From: Bdellovibrionales bacterium
Lineage (GTDB): Bacteria; Bdellovibrionota; Bdellovibrionia; Bdellovibrionales; JAMPXM01
DNA: 14,652 bases
Assembly (NCBI GenBank): GCA_005793615.1
Contig: SXRI01000224.1
Location: forward strand, 1-14,652
Direction: 5' to 3'
This document shows positions 1 through 7,484 of this stretch, one piece after another. The notes under the pieces were generated by a model. The model searched no databases. It saw nothing but the letters and a program-made list of their open reading frames with translations, and was not told where the DNA came from. The position numbers and the translations under genes were made by a program. The number at the start of each line of letters is the position of its first letter. Positions within the stretch are counted from its first letter, which is position 1.

Positions 1-1569
1 AGCTATCCGGTTGATGCGGGTATTCACGATGCGATGGTGCAGTGGTGGTACGGTCACAATGCCGTGGCCTTCTTTTTGACCACGCCATTCTTGGGTTTGA
101 TGTACTATTTTGTTCCCAAAGCAGCCAACCGGCCGGTTTACAGCTATCGCCTGTCGATCATTCACTTTTGGTCGTTGGTTTTCATGTACATCTGGGCGGG
201 GCCGCACCATCTCTTGAACTCGGCGGTGCCGGAGTGGGCGCAAACCCTCGGCATGGTCTTTTCGGTCGCTTTGTGGGCGCCGAGCTGGGGCGGTATGGTT
301 AACGGTTTGCTTACACTTCGCGGAGTGTGGGATAAAGTACGTACCGAGCCGATTCTCAAGTTCTTTGTGGTCGGTATCACCTTTTATGGAATGTCGACCT
401 TTGAGGGGCCGCTACTTTCAATTAAATCGGTCAACTCGCTTGCGCACTACACTGACTGGATCGTTGGTCATGTGCATGAGGGCACTCTCGGTTGGAACGG
501 TTTTATCACCATGGCCATGGTGTACTTCCTTGTGCCCAAGCTTTGGAAGCGCGAAATTTATAGCAAACAGTTGATGAACTATCACTTCTGGTTCGCCACC
601 ATCGGTATTATCGTTTACGTCGTTTCGATGTGGATCTCTGGTATTACCCAGGGCCTTATGTGGCGTGCGATGACCGATCAGGCGCGTTTGGTTTATCCTG
701 ATTTCGTTGAGACCGTGACCCGCATCGTGCCGATGTATTGGGCGCGTGCCTTTGGCGGTACGCTGTACATTGTCGGGTACTGCTTTATGCTCTATAACCT
801 CGTGAAAACCATCGCCTCAGCGCCGAAGGATCTCGCTGATGAGAAGGCTCAGGTTCCGGCACGTGTTGATCTCAATCAACCTGAACCGTCGGGTACACCT
901 TCGCATCGTCGCCTTGAAGGTATGGTCACCGTATTTACGGTCTTGTCACTGGTTGCCATACTTGTTGGCAGTATCTTCTCGCTGGTGCCGATGATTTTCG
1001 CGCATGCCTATGTCGATATGCCTAATAAGATTAAACCCTATACCGCGCTCGAGCTTGCGGGCCGCGATGTTTATATCAAGGAAGGTTGCTACAACTGTCA
1101 TTCGCAATTGATCCGCACTTCGGTGTCGGAAGTCTTGCGCTACGGACCGGCCAGCCAGATGGAAGAGTCGATGTATGATCATCCCTTCCAATGGGGATCG
1201 AAACGTACCGGGCCTGATCTTGCGCGTATTGGCGGCAAGTACCCGGATATGTGGCATTACCGCCATATGATTGACCCCCGCGCGGTGGTCAGTAACTCGA
1301 TCATGCCTGAGTACGGCTGGCTGGCTAGCACCAAGACCGATTTCGCGATTCTCTCGCGGAAGCTTGAAGTCTTAAAGCAGGTCGGGGTTCCGTACTCGGC
1401 CGACGAAATTGCCAACGCCGAGGCGAACGCACGTGCCGAAGCGAAAAAAATCACCGAGGCCCTGGTAGCCGGTGGCGGTGGGGTGACTGCCGATGTTGAA
1501 GATAAAGAGATCATTGCATTGATCGCCTATATGCAACGTCTTGGTAAAAACCCGGAGGTCGTGAAATGA
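1..1569 (+). CDS. ccoNO: CcoN-CcoO fusion, cbb3-type cytochrome c oxidase (5' partial)
   Basis: Catalytic subunit I fused to the membrane-anchored monohaem subunit II of cbb3 oxidase, the high-affinity terminal oxidase that reduces O2 and pumps protons in the inner membrane. The reading frame is open from base 1, so the N-terminal ~190 residues lie outside the window; the ATG at 34 is internal. CcoN ligands are visible: His of WWYGHNAV, then the crosslinked Tyr and the His pair in YIWAGPHH, then both haem His in VGHVHEG. Their spacing matches P. stutzeri H207, Y251, H257/H258, H345 and H347 as I recall that numbering. A linker of about 35 residues (roughly 810-920) leads to the CcoO membrane anchor, a CYNCH haem c motif at 1087-1101 and a likely axial Met in IMPEYGW near 1303-1320. 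There is no stop or start between the halves, so this is a true fusion. It overlaps ccoQ by ATGA. Confidence 0.97.
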   Translation, partial: SYPVDAGIHDAMVQWWYGHNAVAFFLTTPFLGLMYYFVPKAANRPVYSYRLSIIHFWSLVFMYIWAGPHHLLNSAVPEWAQTLGMVFSVALWAPSWGGMVNGLLTLRGVWDKVRTEPILKFFVVGITFYGMSTFEGPLLSIKSVNSLAHYTDWIVGHVHEGTLGWNGFITMAMVYFLVPKLWKREIYSKQLMNYHFWFATIGIIVYVVSMWISGITQGLMWRAMTDQARLVYPDFVETVTRIVPMYWARAFGGTLYIVGYCFMLYNLVKTIASAPKDLADEKAQVPARVDLNQPEPSGTPSHRRLEGMVTVFTVLSLVAILVGSIFSLVPMIFAHAYVDMPNKIKPYTALELAGRDVYIKEGCYNCHSQLIRTSVSEVLRYGPASQMEESMYDHPFQWGSKRTGPDLARIGGKYPDMWHYRHMIDPRAVVSNSIMPEYGWLASTKTDFAILSRKLEVLKQVGVPYSADEIANAEANARAEAKKITEALVAGGGGVTADVEDKEIIALIAYMQRLGKNPEVVK

Positions 1570-1748
1570 TCATGCAGGCTTTGCGGCAATTTCCGCTGCC
1601 GATATTGAGTTGTACCGCTTTAGTTCTTTTTCTTGCGGTTTTTATCGGTGTCATTGTCAGAACTTTTGTTTTTACATCGAAGAGTGAAGCAGATCTCTAT
1701 GCTGGCGTGGTGCTCGACCACTCAGAGGCAGATCGGAGGAGCGTATGA
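1566..1748 (+). CDS. ccoQ: CcoQ-like small subunit of cbb3 oxidase
   Basis: A 60-residue protein with one membrane segment (about residues 12-34, rich in Leu, Val, Ile and Phe) and a short polar C-terminal tail. Size, topology and position between the CcoO-encoding and CcoP genes identify it as the CcoQ/FixQ-type subunit, which in other bacteria stabilises the oxidase complex. The start ATG overlaps the ccoNO stop (ATGA at 1566-1569) and its own stop overlaps the ccoP start in the same way (1745-1748), so translation is probably coupled throughout. Sequence conservation in CcoQ is low, so the call rests on context as much as on sequence. Confidence 0.85.
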   Translation: MIMQALRQFPLPILSCTALVLFLAVFIGVIVRTFVFTSKSEADLYAGVVLDHSEADRRSV

Positions 1749-2362
1749 GCGATAACAACAAGAATGATCAGAAAGATACCAACACCGCGCTTTCCGCAGA
1801 GGAGAGCAAGTACCTGACGGATCACGACTACGACGGTATTCGTGAGTTTGATTTTCCGCTACCGAATTGGTGGCTTCTGACCTTTATTGGTTCGGTTGTG
1901 TTCGGAGTGATTTACTACGTCGTTTATCAGTTTGGCCTTGCTCCCAGTCTGCAACAAGAGTTGACGACAGAAATGGCGGCTGTGAAGGCACAAGTGGTGG
2001 CGAGCGCTCCACCGGTCAGTAATGTTGACATCGGAGCTGTTCTTACGGAAGCGATGAAGGATCCAGCCAAGATCGCAAGTGGCAAACAAGTTTTCGTTGA
2101 GAAGTGCTCGGCGTGCCATGGTGCGAACGGCCAAGGACAGATCGGCCCAAATCTGGCCGATGACTATTGGATCGCCGGTAAGGGTACACTGCCAGAGATC
2201 AGAAGCGTCATCGAGGTCGGAGTGCCGGCCAAAGGTATGCCGCCTTGGCAGCAAGCTCTAAAACCAGAAGAGCTGATCAACGTGACCGTATTTATTAAGT
2301 CACTTCGTGGTTCAAACCCGGCGGATGCGAAAGCTCCACAGGGAGAGTTAGTTAAGGATTAG
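1745..2362 (+). CDS. ccoP: CcoP, cbb3 oxidase subunit III, monohaem form
   Basis: Membrane-anchored cytochrome c subunit that passes electrons to CcoO/CcoN. The N-terminal region has the family signature HDYDGIREFDFPLPNWW, followed by a membrane segment (about residues 42-66) and a periplasmic cytochrome c domain. That domain has a single CSACH motif (nt 2107-2121) and a likely axial Met in GMPPW (near 2236-2250). Canonical CcoP is about 290-310 residues with two CXXCH domains. This one is 205 residues with one, and I find no second CXXCH in the frame or remnant before the stop, so one haem domain is absent rather than frameshifted. The start overlaps ccoQ (ATGA) and ccoG begins 14 nt after the stop. 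The call is secure; the effect of losing a haem on electron transfer is inference. Confidence 0.95.
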   Translation: MSDNNKNDQKDTNTALSAEESKYLTDHDYDGIREFDFPLPNWWLLTFIGSVVFGVIYYVVYQFGLAPSLQQELTTEMAAVKAQVVASAPPVSNVDIGAVLTEAMKDPAKIASGKQVFVEKCSACHGANGQGQIGPNLADDYWIAGKGTLPEIRSVIEVGVPAKGMPPWQQALKPEELINVTVFIKSLRGSNPADAKAPQGELVKD

Positions 2363-2376
2363 AATAGGAATCTCAA

Positions 2377-3780
2377 ATGGCCCTGGATCTGCACCCATCG
2401 CGACTAGGTACGACGAACGAAGACGGCAGCAGGGCCTTTGTTTACCCCTCGGATGTGCGGGGTAAATGGAAGAATCGTCGCAAGCTCGCTCATTTGTTGA
2501 TGCTAGCGATTTTTTTGATCGCCCCGTGGCTTCGCTATGGGGGTGAACAGATGCTGCTCATCGATGTTGTTCACCGCCGCTTTATCTTTTTTGGACATAT
2601 TTTCTGGTCGCATGATGTACCGGTTCTTTTTCTGCTGGTGCTTCTTGGCTTTGTGACGATTCTTTTCGTAACCACGATTTGGGGGCGTGTCTGGTGCGGC
2701 TGGGCATGTCCACAAACAGTGTTTATCGACGCTATCTTCAGGCGAATTGAACGTTGGGTCGAAGGCAACCACCTCATACGTCGCCGCCGAGACGAGCAGC
2801 CCTGGTCGTTCAAAAGGTTTTGGCGAAAAACACTGAAGTGGGGCGCTTATTTCGGTGTTTCGATGGTGATCGCGCATAGTTTTATCGCCTATTTTGCCGG
2901 TGCGAAATCAATGTTGGAAATGATGGCCCGGCCACCCGATCAGAACTTCGGCTATTTCCTGGTCGTGTTTTCGATCACCGCGTGGATCGCGTTTGATTTC
3001 GGTTGGTTCAGGGAACAGTTTTGCATCATCATTTGTCCTTATGGGCGCTTGCAGTCAGTGATCATGAATGATGCCACGAAGGTGATTAAATACGATAGCG
3101 GGCGGGGCGAGCCCCGACGAGGTGATGAACCTAAGGGCGAAAAAACAGGGGATTGTATCAACTGTTTTCGCTGTGTATCTGTTTGCCCGACCGGCATTGA
3201 TATTCGCCGCGGTCTGCAAATGGAATGTATCAGTTGCACGGCTTGTATGGACGCCTGTGACGAGGTCATGAGTAAAGTCGGTAAACCTGAGGGATTGATT
3301 CGTTACGATTCTTTGAAGGGGGAAGAGAAGGCAAATTTATGGCGTCCGGAAGCCGTGGCCTATGCGCTCGCTTTCGTGGGGCTGTTGAGTGCATTCGCTT
3401 TTGTCCTCTACACCCGTGAGCCGCTTGATTACGAGTTCTTGCGAGGTCGTGGTGAACCCTTTACGCTGGTGAAAGAGGGCGCTGATGATTTTGTTCTTAA
3501 TCATTTTCAAGTGCAGGTTTCCAGCCAAACGCGTGAGGATGTGAATATTGAATTTAAGGTGTCAGCTGAGCTAGAGACCAGTGGCGTGAAGTTGACAACG
3601 CCCTTTCACCCGTTGTCACTGAAAACAGGCGAGATTAAACGGACCGGGCTCTTTATACGCTTTCCGAAGTCCATGGTGAAGAACGGCGTTGCCAAGTTGA
3701 CCGTGACCACTGAAGCTCAAGGTGGGCAATTGAAAACCATTAACCAGCATGAGATTCGCCTTGTTGGCCCCTTTATGTGA
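2377..3780 (+). CDS. ccoG: CcoG (FixG/RdxA), cbb3 oxidase assembly polyferredoxin
   Basis: Membrane-bound ferredoxin-like protein needed for cbb3 biogenesis; family members have been reported to reduce Cu(II) to Cu(I) for the oxidase copper site. Its 467 residues match the family length. In order it has a first membrane segment (about 40-57), a second (about 85-105) running into WCGWACPQT, a third (about 154-175), a fourth (about 186-210) with FCIIICPYGRLQS, then two [4Fe-4S] Cys clusters: CINCFRCVSVCP (nt 3157-3192) and CISCTACMDAC (nt 3229-3261). A last membrane segment (about 325-347) precedes an Ig-like C-terminal domain. A weak ribosome binding sequence (AGGA) lies 7-8 nt before the ATG. 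It probably shares the transcript with ccoNOQP. Confidence 0.96.
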   Translation: MALDLHPSRLGTTNEDGSRAFVYPSDVRGKWKNRRKLAHLLMLAIFLIAPWLRYGGEQMLLIDVVHRRFIFFGHIFWSHDVPVLFLLVLLGFVTILFVTTIWGRVWCGWACPQTVFIDAIFRRIERWVEGNHLIRRRRDEQPWSFKRFWRKTLKWGAYFGVSMVIAHSFIAYFAGAKSMLEMMARPPDQNFGYFLVVFSITAWIAFDFGWFREQFCIIICPYGRLQSVIMNDATKVIKYDSGRGEPRRGDEPKGEKTGDCINCFRCVSVCPTGIDIRRGLQMECISCTACMDACDEVMSKVGKPEGLIRYDSLKGEEKANLWRPEAVAYALAFVGLLSAFAFVLYTREPLDYEFLRGRGEPFTLVKEGADDFVLNHFQVQVSSQTREDVNIEFKVSAELETSGVKLTTPFHPLSLKTGEIKRTGLFIRFPKSMVKNGVAKLTVTTEAQGGQLKTINQHEIRLVGPFM

Positions 3781-3790
3781 CCATGAACAA

Positions 3791-4465
3791 ATGGCGCAAA
3801 TTGCCCACACGTGGAAGTGGGGTTTGCCGCTTTCGATATTTGGCGCCAGCATTCTCGGGAGTCTCCATTGTGCCGGAATGTGTACGGGGCTGATCGCGGC
3901 GATGACCTCCGGTGTGCGCGCCCGGTGGGTTTTCCATGCGGGACGTGGTGTTTCGTATATCGGCCTCGGTGCCTTAGCGGGGGCGCTTGGCGCCGAGATG
4001 CCAAAGCTTCCACCACAGCTTGCCACTGCGGCACTGATACTTTTCGCCAGTGCGTTGTTGGTGGTTGGTCTGCGGGCCTTCAATTCTCTTCATCTCGCCT
4101 GGCCCGAACCCATCGGTCGGCGTTTTACGGCTTTCTATTCTAGAGTGGTAAAACCAGGATCCAGCGGAGTGGTGGTGCCGGTCCTGGGTGGTTTATTTTT
4201 GCCGCTTTTGCCGTGCGGTTGGCTGTATGCTTTTGTCCTCGGAGCAGCGAGTACGGGGTCGGCCGGTTACGGCGCCATCAGTATGGCGGCATTTTTTCTC
4301 GGCACACTGCCGGCGCTAGAGGCCGGAGCGTCGCTGTTGACTGGTGGTATTTTGGGTGGCGTATTCGGCAGAGTTTTGCGCCCCTTAAACCAGCGCCTGC
4401 CGTGGCTTCCGGGATTGATCTTGATTGCGGCGGGCTTTCTGTCTCTGTTCTTAAAGTTCTTTTAG
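3791..4465 (+). CDS. TauE/SafE (UreH/DsbD_2-like) integral membrane protein of the cbb3 operon
   Basis: A membrane protein of 224 residues with about six hydrophobic segments. The first segment ends in GSLHCAGMC (His26, Cys27, Met30, Cys31), and a second signature LLPCGWLYAF lies mid-protein. Both mark the sulfite-exporter TauE/SafE family, DsbD_2-like branch, whose members are often encoded beside ccoG or ccoI. In that context a role in copper or thiol handling for oxidase assembly is likely but not proven. The frame is open from an ATG at 3749 inside ccoG, which would give 238 residues. I chose the ATG at 3791 because the first membrane segment follows immediately and the extra residues are only an out-of-frame reading of ccoG. 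Neither start has a good ribosome binding site, so coupling to ccoG termination at 3780 is plausible. The stop abuts a large palindrome. Confidence 0.85.
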   Translation: MAQIAHTWKWGLPLSIFGASILGSLHCAGMCTGLIAAMTSGVRARWVFHAGRGVSYIGLGALAGALGAEMPKLPPQLATAALILFASALLVVGLRAFNSLHLAWPEPIGRRFTAFYSRVVKPGSSGVVVPVLGGLFLPLLPCGWLYAFVLGAASTGSAGYGAISMAAFFLGTLPALEAGASLLTGGILGGVFGRVLRPLNQRLPWLPGLILIAAGFLSLFLKFF

Positions 4466-4591
4466 CGGGCTGTTGAAAAAGGCCCATCTGCTTCGTTGGC
4501 GACAGTCATCTCTCCCTGCGAAGCAGAGGAACTGCGCCTCAGTCGAGCTGACTGCCGCCGCCTCGCATCTGGACCTTTTTGAACAGCCCGC
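4465..4591. repeat. Imperfect palindromic intergenic repeat (REP/MITE-like)
   Basis: The first 27 nt (from GCGGGCTGTTGAAAAAGG) match the reverse complement of the last 27 nt at 23 positions. Further inside, GCGACAGTCATCTC pairs with GCGGCAGTCAGCTC (12 of 14, one shifted base). The arms are about 50 nt around an asymmetric centre. A third copy of the end motif in inverted orientation, TTTTTCAACAGTCTGTT, lies just outside at 4598-4614. The element starts on the last base of the SafE-like stop codon and ends 37 nt before the next ATG. I recall palindromes with these ends as dispersed repeats in many proteobacterial genomes; that is memory, not a search. As RNA it would fold into a long stem and could end or insulate the cbb3 transcript. 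Confidence 0.8.
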
Positions 4592-4614
4592 ATATCGTTT
4601 TTCAACAGTCTGTT

Positions 4615-4620
4615 AGGAGG
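4615..4620 (+). promoter_or_regulatory. Strong ribosome binding site
   Basis: AGGAGG eight nt before the ATG at 4629. It fixes the start of the beta-CASP gene and shows that this gene has independent translation initiation after the palindrome. Confidence 0.8.
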
Positions 4621-4628
4621 ATTTTCTT

Positions 4629-6002
4629 ATGCGTATCGAGTTTTTAGGTGGTGTCGGAACCGTAACCGGCTCACGGACCATGCTCACGACTCGCGCCGGG
4701 AGAGTGCTAGTTGATTGTGGTTTGTTTCAAGGTTTGAAATCACTGCGTCTTAAGAACTGGGATCAATTTCCTGTGGACCCAAAAACTATCCAGGCGATTT
4801 TCCTTACGCATGCCCATCTGGATCACTCCGGATATTTGCCGCGAATCGTGAAAGAAGGATTTCGGGGTCCGATTTACAGCTCGATGCCAACCGCAGATCT
4901 GTGCAAGATCTTGCTTTTTGACTCGGCGAAGTTGATGGAGGAAGAAGCCCGCTATGCCAACAAGCGTGGCTACTCCAAACACACTCCCGCCTTGCCGCTC
5001 TATGAGTCAATCGATGTCGATCGCACGCTCACGCTCTTTGAACCTATACAGGTGGGTGCGCCATTTGAAGCCTTTGGCCTCAGCGCGGAGTTTTTCAAGG
5101 TTGGTCATATTCTGGGTGCGTGTGGTATTCGCCTAACGGGCACCTCTGCGGAAGATGCAGCATCGATCGTCTTTTCGGGTGATTTAGGGCGACCGCATGA
5201 CGAAGTCATGGTTTCTCCCGATGCACCTCTTGAATCGGACTATCTCGTGGTTGAGTCGACCTATGGCGATCGCCGCCATCCACCGGAGACTCCGCTGGAT
5301 GAACTGGCGAACTGTATTAAGGACGCCATGCAGAGTGGTGGCGTACTTTTGATTCCGGCGTTTACGGTCGGTCGCGCGCAACAACTTCTCTACGCGATCG
5401 CGCGCCTCAAGAAAGAAAAGCGAATTCCAGCCATTCCGGTACATGTTGATAGTCCCATGGCGACCGACGTGACCGAGCTTTATATGAAATCAACTGGCTT
5501 TCATCGCCTCGGTCCCGATGAGTGTGTGGAAATGTTGCGCGATGAAGTTCGCTTTGTGCGCACTCCGGAAGACTCCAAGAAGCTCGATGAGGCAGGGTCT
5601 GCACGCATCATTGTTTCCGCAAGTGGTATGGCGACGGGTGGGCGAGTGCTTCACCATCTGCATGCGCTTGCCGGTGATGCGCGTAACACGATTTTGTTTG
5701 CTGGCTTTCAGGCGGCAGGGACCCGTGGCGCAGCACTTGTCTCAGGCATCGATGAGATCAAGATACATGGTCAGTACATTAAAGTAATCGCTCGGGTAAA
5801 GAACCTGGGCTCGTTCTCGGCCCATGCCGATTGTGACGAAACCCTGTCGTGGCTCGCGGCGAGACCAAAGAACAAAGCACTCAAGCGCATCTTTGTGAAT
5901 CACGGTGAACCCTCCGCTGCCGATGCCCTTCGCCGGCGGATAACTGAACGCTTTGGCTGGGAGTGCGCGATTCCAAATATCGGCGACGCTTGGGAATTGT
6001 AG
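4629..6002 (+). CDS. MBL-fold beta-CASP RNA metallo-hydrolase (CPSF/Ysh1-like)
   Basis: Predicted cytoplasmic zinc-dependent ribonuclease of the beta-CASP group, 457 residues, the usual length for bacterial stand-alone members. The N-terminal MBL domain carries the Zn motif THAHLDH (His61, His63, Asp65, His66), a further His in VGHILGACG (about residue 158) and Asp in FSGDLGRPHD. The inserted beta-CASP domain follows VVESTYGDRRH and contains PAFTVGRAQQLL and ASGMATGGR. The C-terminal RNA-metabolising part has FSAHAD and FVNHGEPSAADALRRRI with the late His residues. All catalytic positions look intact. The RNA substrate cannot be read from sequence. It follows the cbb3 operon on the same strand but is separated by the palindrome and has its own ribosome binding site, so co-transcription is uncertain. 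It is convergent with the kinase operon, with 18 nt between the stops. Confidence 0.93.
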   Translation: MRIEFLGGVGTVTGSRTMLTTRAGRVLVDCGLFQGLKSLRLKNWDQFPVDPKTIQAIFLTHAHLDHSGYLPRIVKEGFRGPIYSSMPTADLCKILLFDSAKLMEEEARYANKRGYSKHTPALPLYESIDVDRTLTLFEPIQVGAPFEAFGLSAEFFKVGHILGACGIRLTGTSAEDAASIVFSGDLGRPHDEVMVSPDAPLESDYLVVESTYGDRRHPPETPLDELANCIKDAMQSGGVLLIPAFTVGRAQQLLYAIARLKKEKRIPAIPVHVDSPMATDVTELYMKSTGFHRLGPDECVEMLRDEVRFVRTPEDSKKLDEAGSARIIVSASGMATGGRVLHHLHALAGDARNTILFAGFQAAGTRGAALVSGIDEIKIHGQYIKVIARVKNLGSFSAHADCDETLSWLAARPKNKALKRIFVNHGEPSAADALRRRITERFGWECAIPNIGDAWEL

Positions 6003-6020
6003 AGCTTTCAGGAGGGTATT

Positions 6021-7484
6021 CTAGTCGGCTTTAAGCATGGAGATAAAGAAAGTCGTCCCGACGCCTTCCTTGCTCTGTGCGCTGATGGTCGCGTTCCATG
6101 CTTCCAGCAAGCGATACGAGGTCGCTAAGCCCAAGCCGGTGCCGACGCCGATCTCCTTGGTGGTGAAGAACGGTTTGAAGAGTTGCTGAAGATTGGCCTC
6201 CGAGATTCCGCAGCCACTGTCTTCGATACCTAAACGCCAGCGAGCGCCGTCATCGACTGCCAGCACGCGAATTCGATGGCCACGCTCGCGCCCGTTCTTC
6301 ATGGCGGATTGGATCGCATGTAAGGCGTTTACCAAGAGATTCAGAAAAACCTGATGCAGTTGACCTGAGGCGGCTTTGACGAGTACGCCACGCGGAACAT
6401 TGATTTCGATGTCAATACGATTACGAGTCAGTTCATGGCCGAGGAGATCCATGACTTCCGTTAAGACCTGAAGCACGTCGGTCTGCCCGACGGTCTGTAC
6501 TTTTTCGCCGCGGGCGAGTGTCAGCAGTGAATGAATCAATTTAGAAATGCGATCAATTTGACTGACGATGACTGTGGCATTTTTGGAGACCGATGAATCC
6601 GACTCGGCATGCATGAGAATGATTTCGGCCCGACCGCGCATGACCCCTAGCGGAGTGCCGATCTCATGGGCAAGGCTCGAGGCGAGTAGGCCCACCGAAG
6701 CCAAGCGGTCTTGCTGCAGGATTTGCGCTTCCATTTGCATGCGTTCGCTGACGTCCTCAAAAGCGACCAGGATCGATGGTAGTCCGAGATGCATATAGGA
6801 CTTGGTTGAAACCTCCAGATGAACACAGTTTCCCTGTGTTGAGGTACAGCTGGCCTTAAAGGTCTTTGGTGCCACTTCATGGGCGGCGGCCACCAGCCGA
6901 TTGGCGGTCTCGAATGGAAAGAACTTGAAAACACTTTTCCCTAGCAACTGAGTTTGTTTATCTCCGAGGATGCGCGCCGCCGGTTGATTGAGATCGATGA
7001 TCTTGCCACCTAGGTCGAGAACAATAATGCCTTCGAAGGTGGCATCAAAAATACCGCGAGTCGCATCTTCGCGCTCGCGTAGATCCTGAATATAGTCGGC
7101 GCGGCGAACCGCATAGCGAATCGATCGTTCAAGAAGCGGGCCACCGAGTTGGCTTTTGACCAAGTAATCCGAGGCGCCCCGTTGCATGGCTAAAACGTCG
7201 GTCTCATGGTCACCCTTACCGGTAAGCAAGATCACGGGCGCAGCACTTGCGCGTTCAGCTACCGTTTCGGCAATTAGGTCCAAACCGGAGTGCGGACCCA
7301 GGCGATAATCGACCAAGAAAGCATCGTGTTGATGCTCGCCAATGAGCTTTTTTGCTTTTCCGTAGTCACCTTCCCAATCCAGTGCGATCGGTTGTCCTGG
7401 AAGTTCGTCGAGCATGTCGCGAATCACGACATAATCGTCTTCGTCGTCGTCGATCAAAAGGACCTTGAGGCGCGGGTTGATCAT
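6021..7484 (-). CDS. Receiver-PAS-histidine kinase hybrid protein
   Basis: Cytoplasmic signalling protein of 487 residues with no membrane segment. Residues 1-125 are a response-regulator receiver (acidic DDD at 12-14, phospho-acceptor Asp59 in LVDYRLG, conserved Thr/Lys in ILLTGKGD and YLVKSQL). Residues about 140-250 are a PAS domain. A HisKA dimerisation helix follows with the phospho-His in LAHEIGTPLG, then an HATPase domain with N box LLVNALHAI, G1 box EDSGCGI, FKPFFTTK and GVGTGLGLATS. Receiver first and kinase second reverses the usual hybrid order, so phosphorylation of the receiver may control the kinase. The start ATG overlaps the stop of the upstream kinase gene (ATGA), with AAAGG about 7 nt before it, so the two are translationally coupled. 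No DNA-binding output regulator is in the window. Target unknown. Confidence 0.93.
   Translation of the reverse strand: MINPRLKVLLIDDDEDDYVVIRDMLDELPGQPIALDWEGDYGKAKKLIGEHQHDAFLVDYRLGPHSGLDLIAETVAERASAAPVILLTGKGDHETDVLAMQRGASDYLVKSQLGGPLLERSIRYAVRRADYIQDLREREDATRGIFDATFEGIIVLDLGGKIIDLNQPAARILGDKQTQLLGKSVFKFFPFETANRLVAAAHEVAPKTFKASCTSTQGNCVHLEVSTKSYMHLGLPSILVAFEDVSERMQMEAQILQQDRLASVGLLASSLAHEIGTPLGVMRGRAEIILMHAESDSSVSKNATVIVSQIDRISKLIHSLLTLARGEKVQTVGQTDVLQVLTEVMDLLGHELTRNRIDIEINVPRGVLVKAASGQLHQVFLNLLVNALHAIQSAMKNGRERGHRIRVLAVDDGARWRLGIEDSGCGISEANLQQLFKPFFTTKEIGVGTGLGLATSYRLLEAWNATISAQSKEGVGTTFFISMLKAD

Noticed and set aside
3616..4083. 155-codon minus-strand frame across the ccoG/SafE-like junction
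   Set aside because: Antisense to two well-supported genes; no start signal and no domain.
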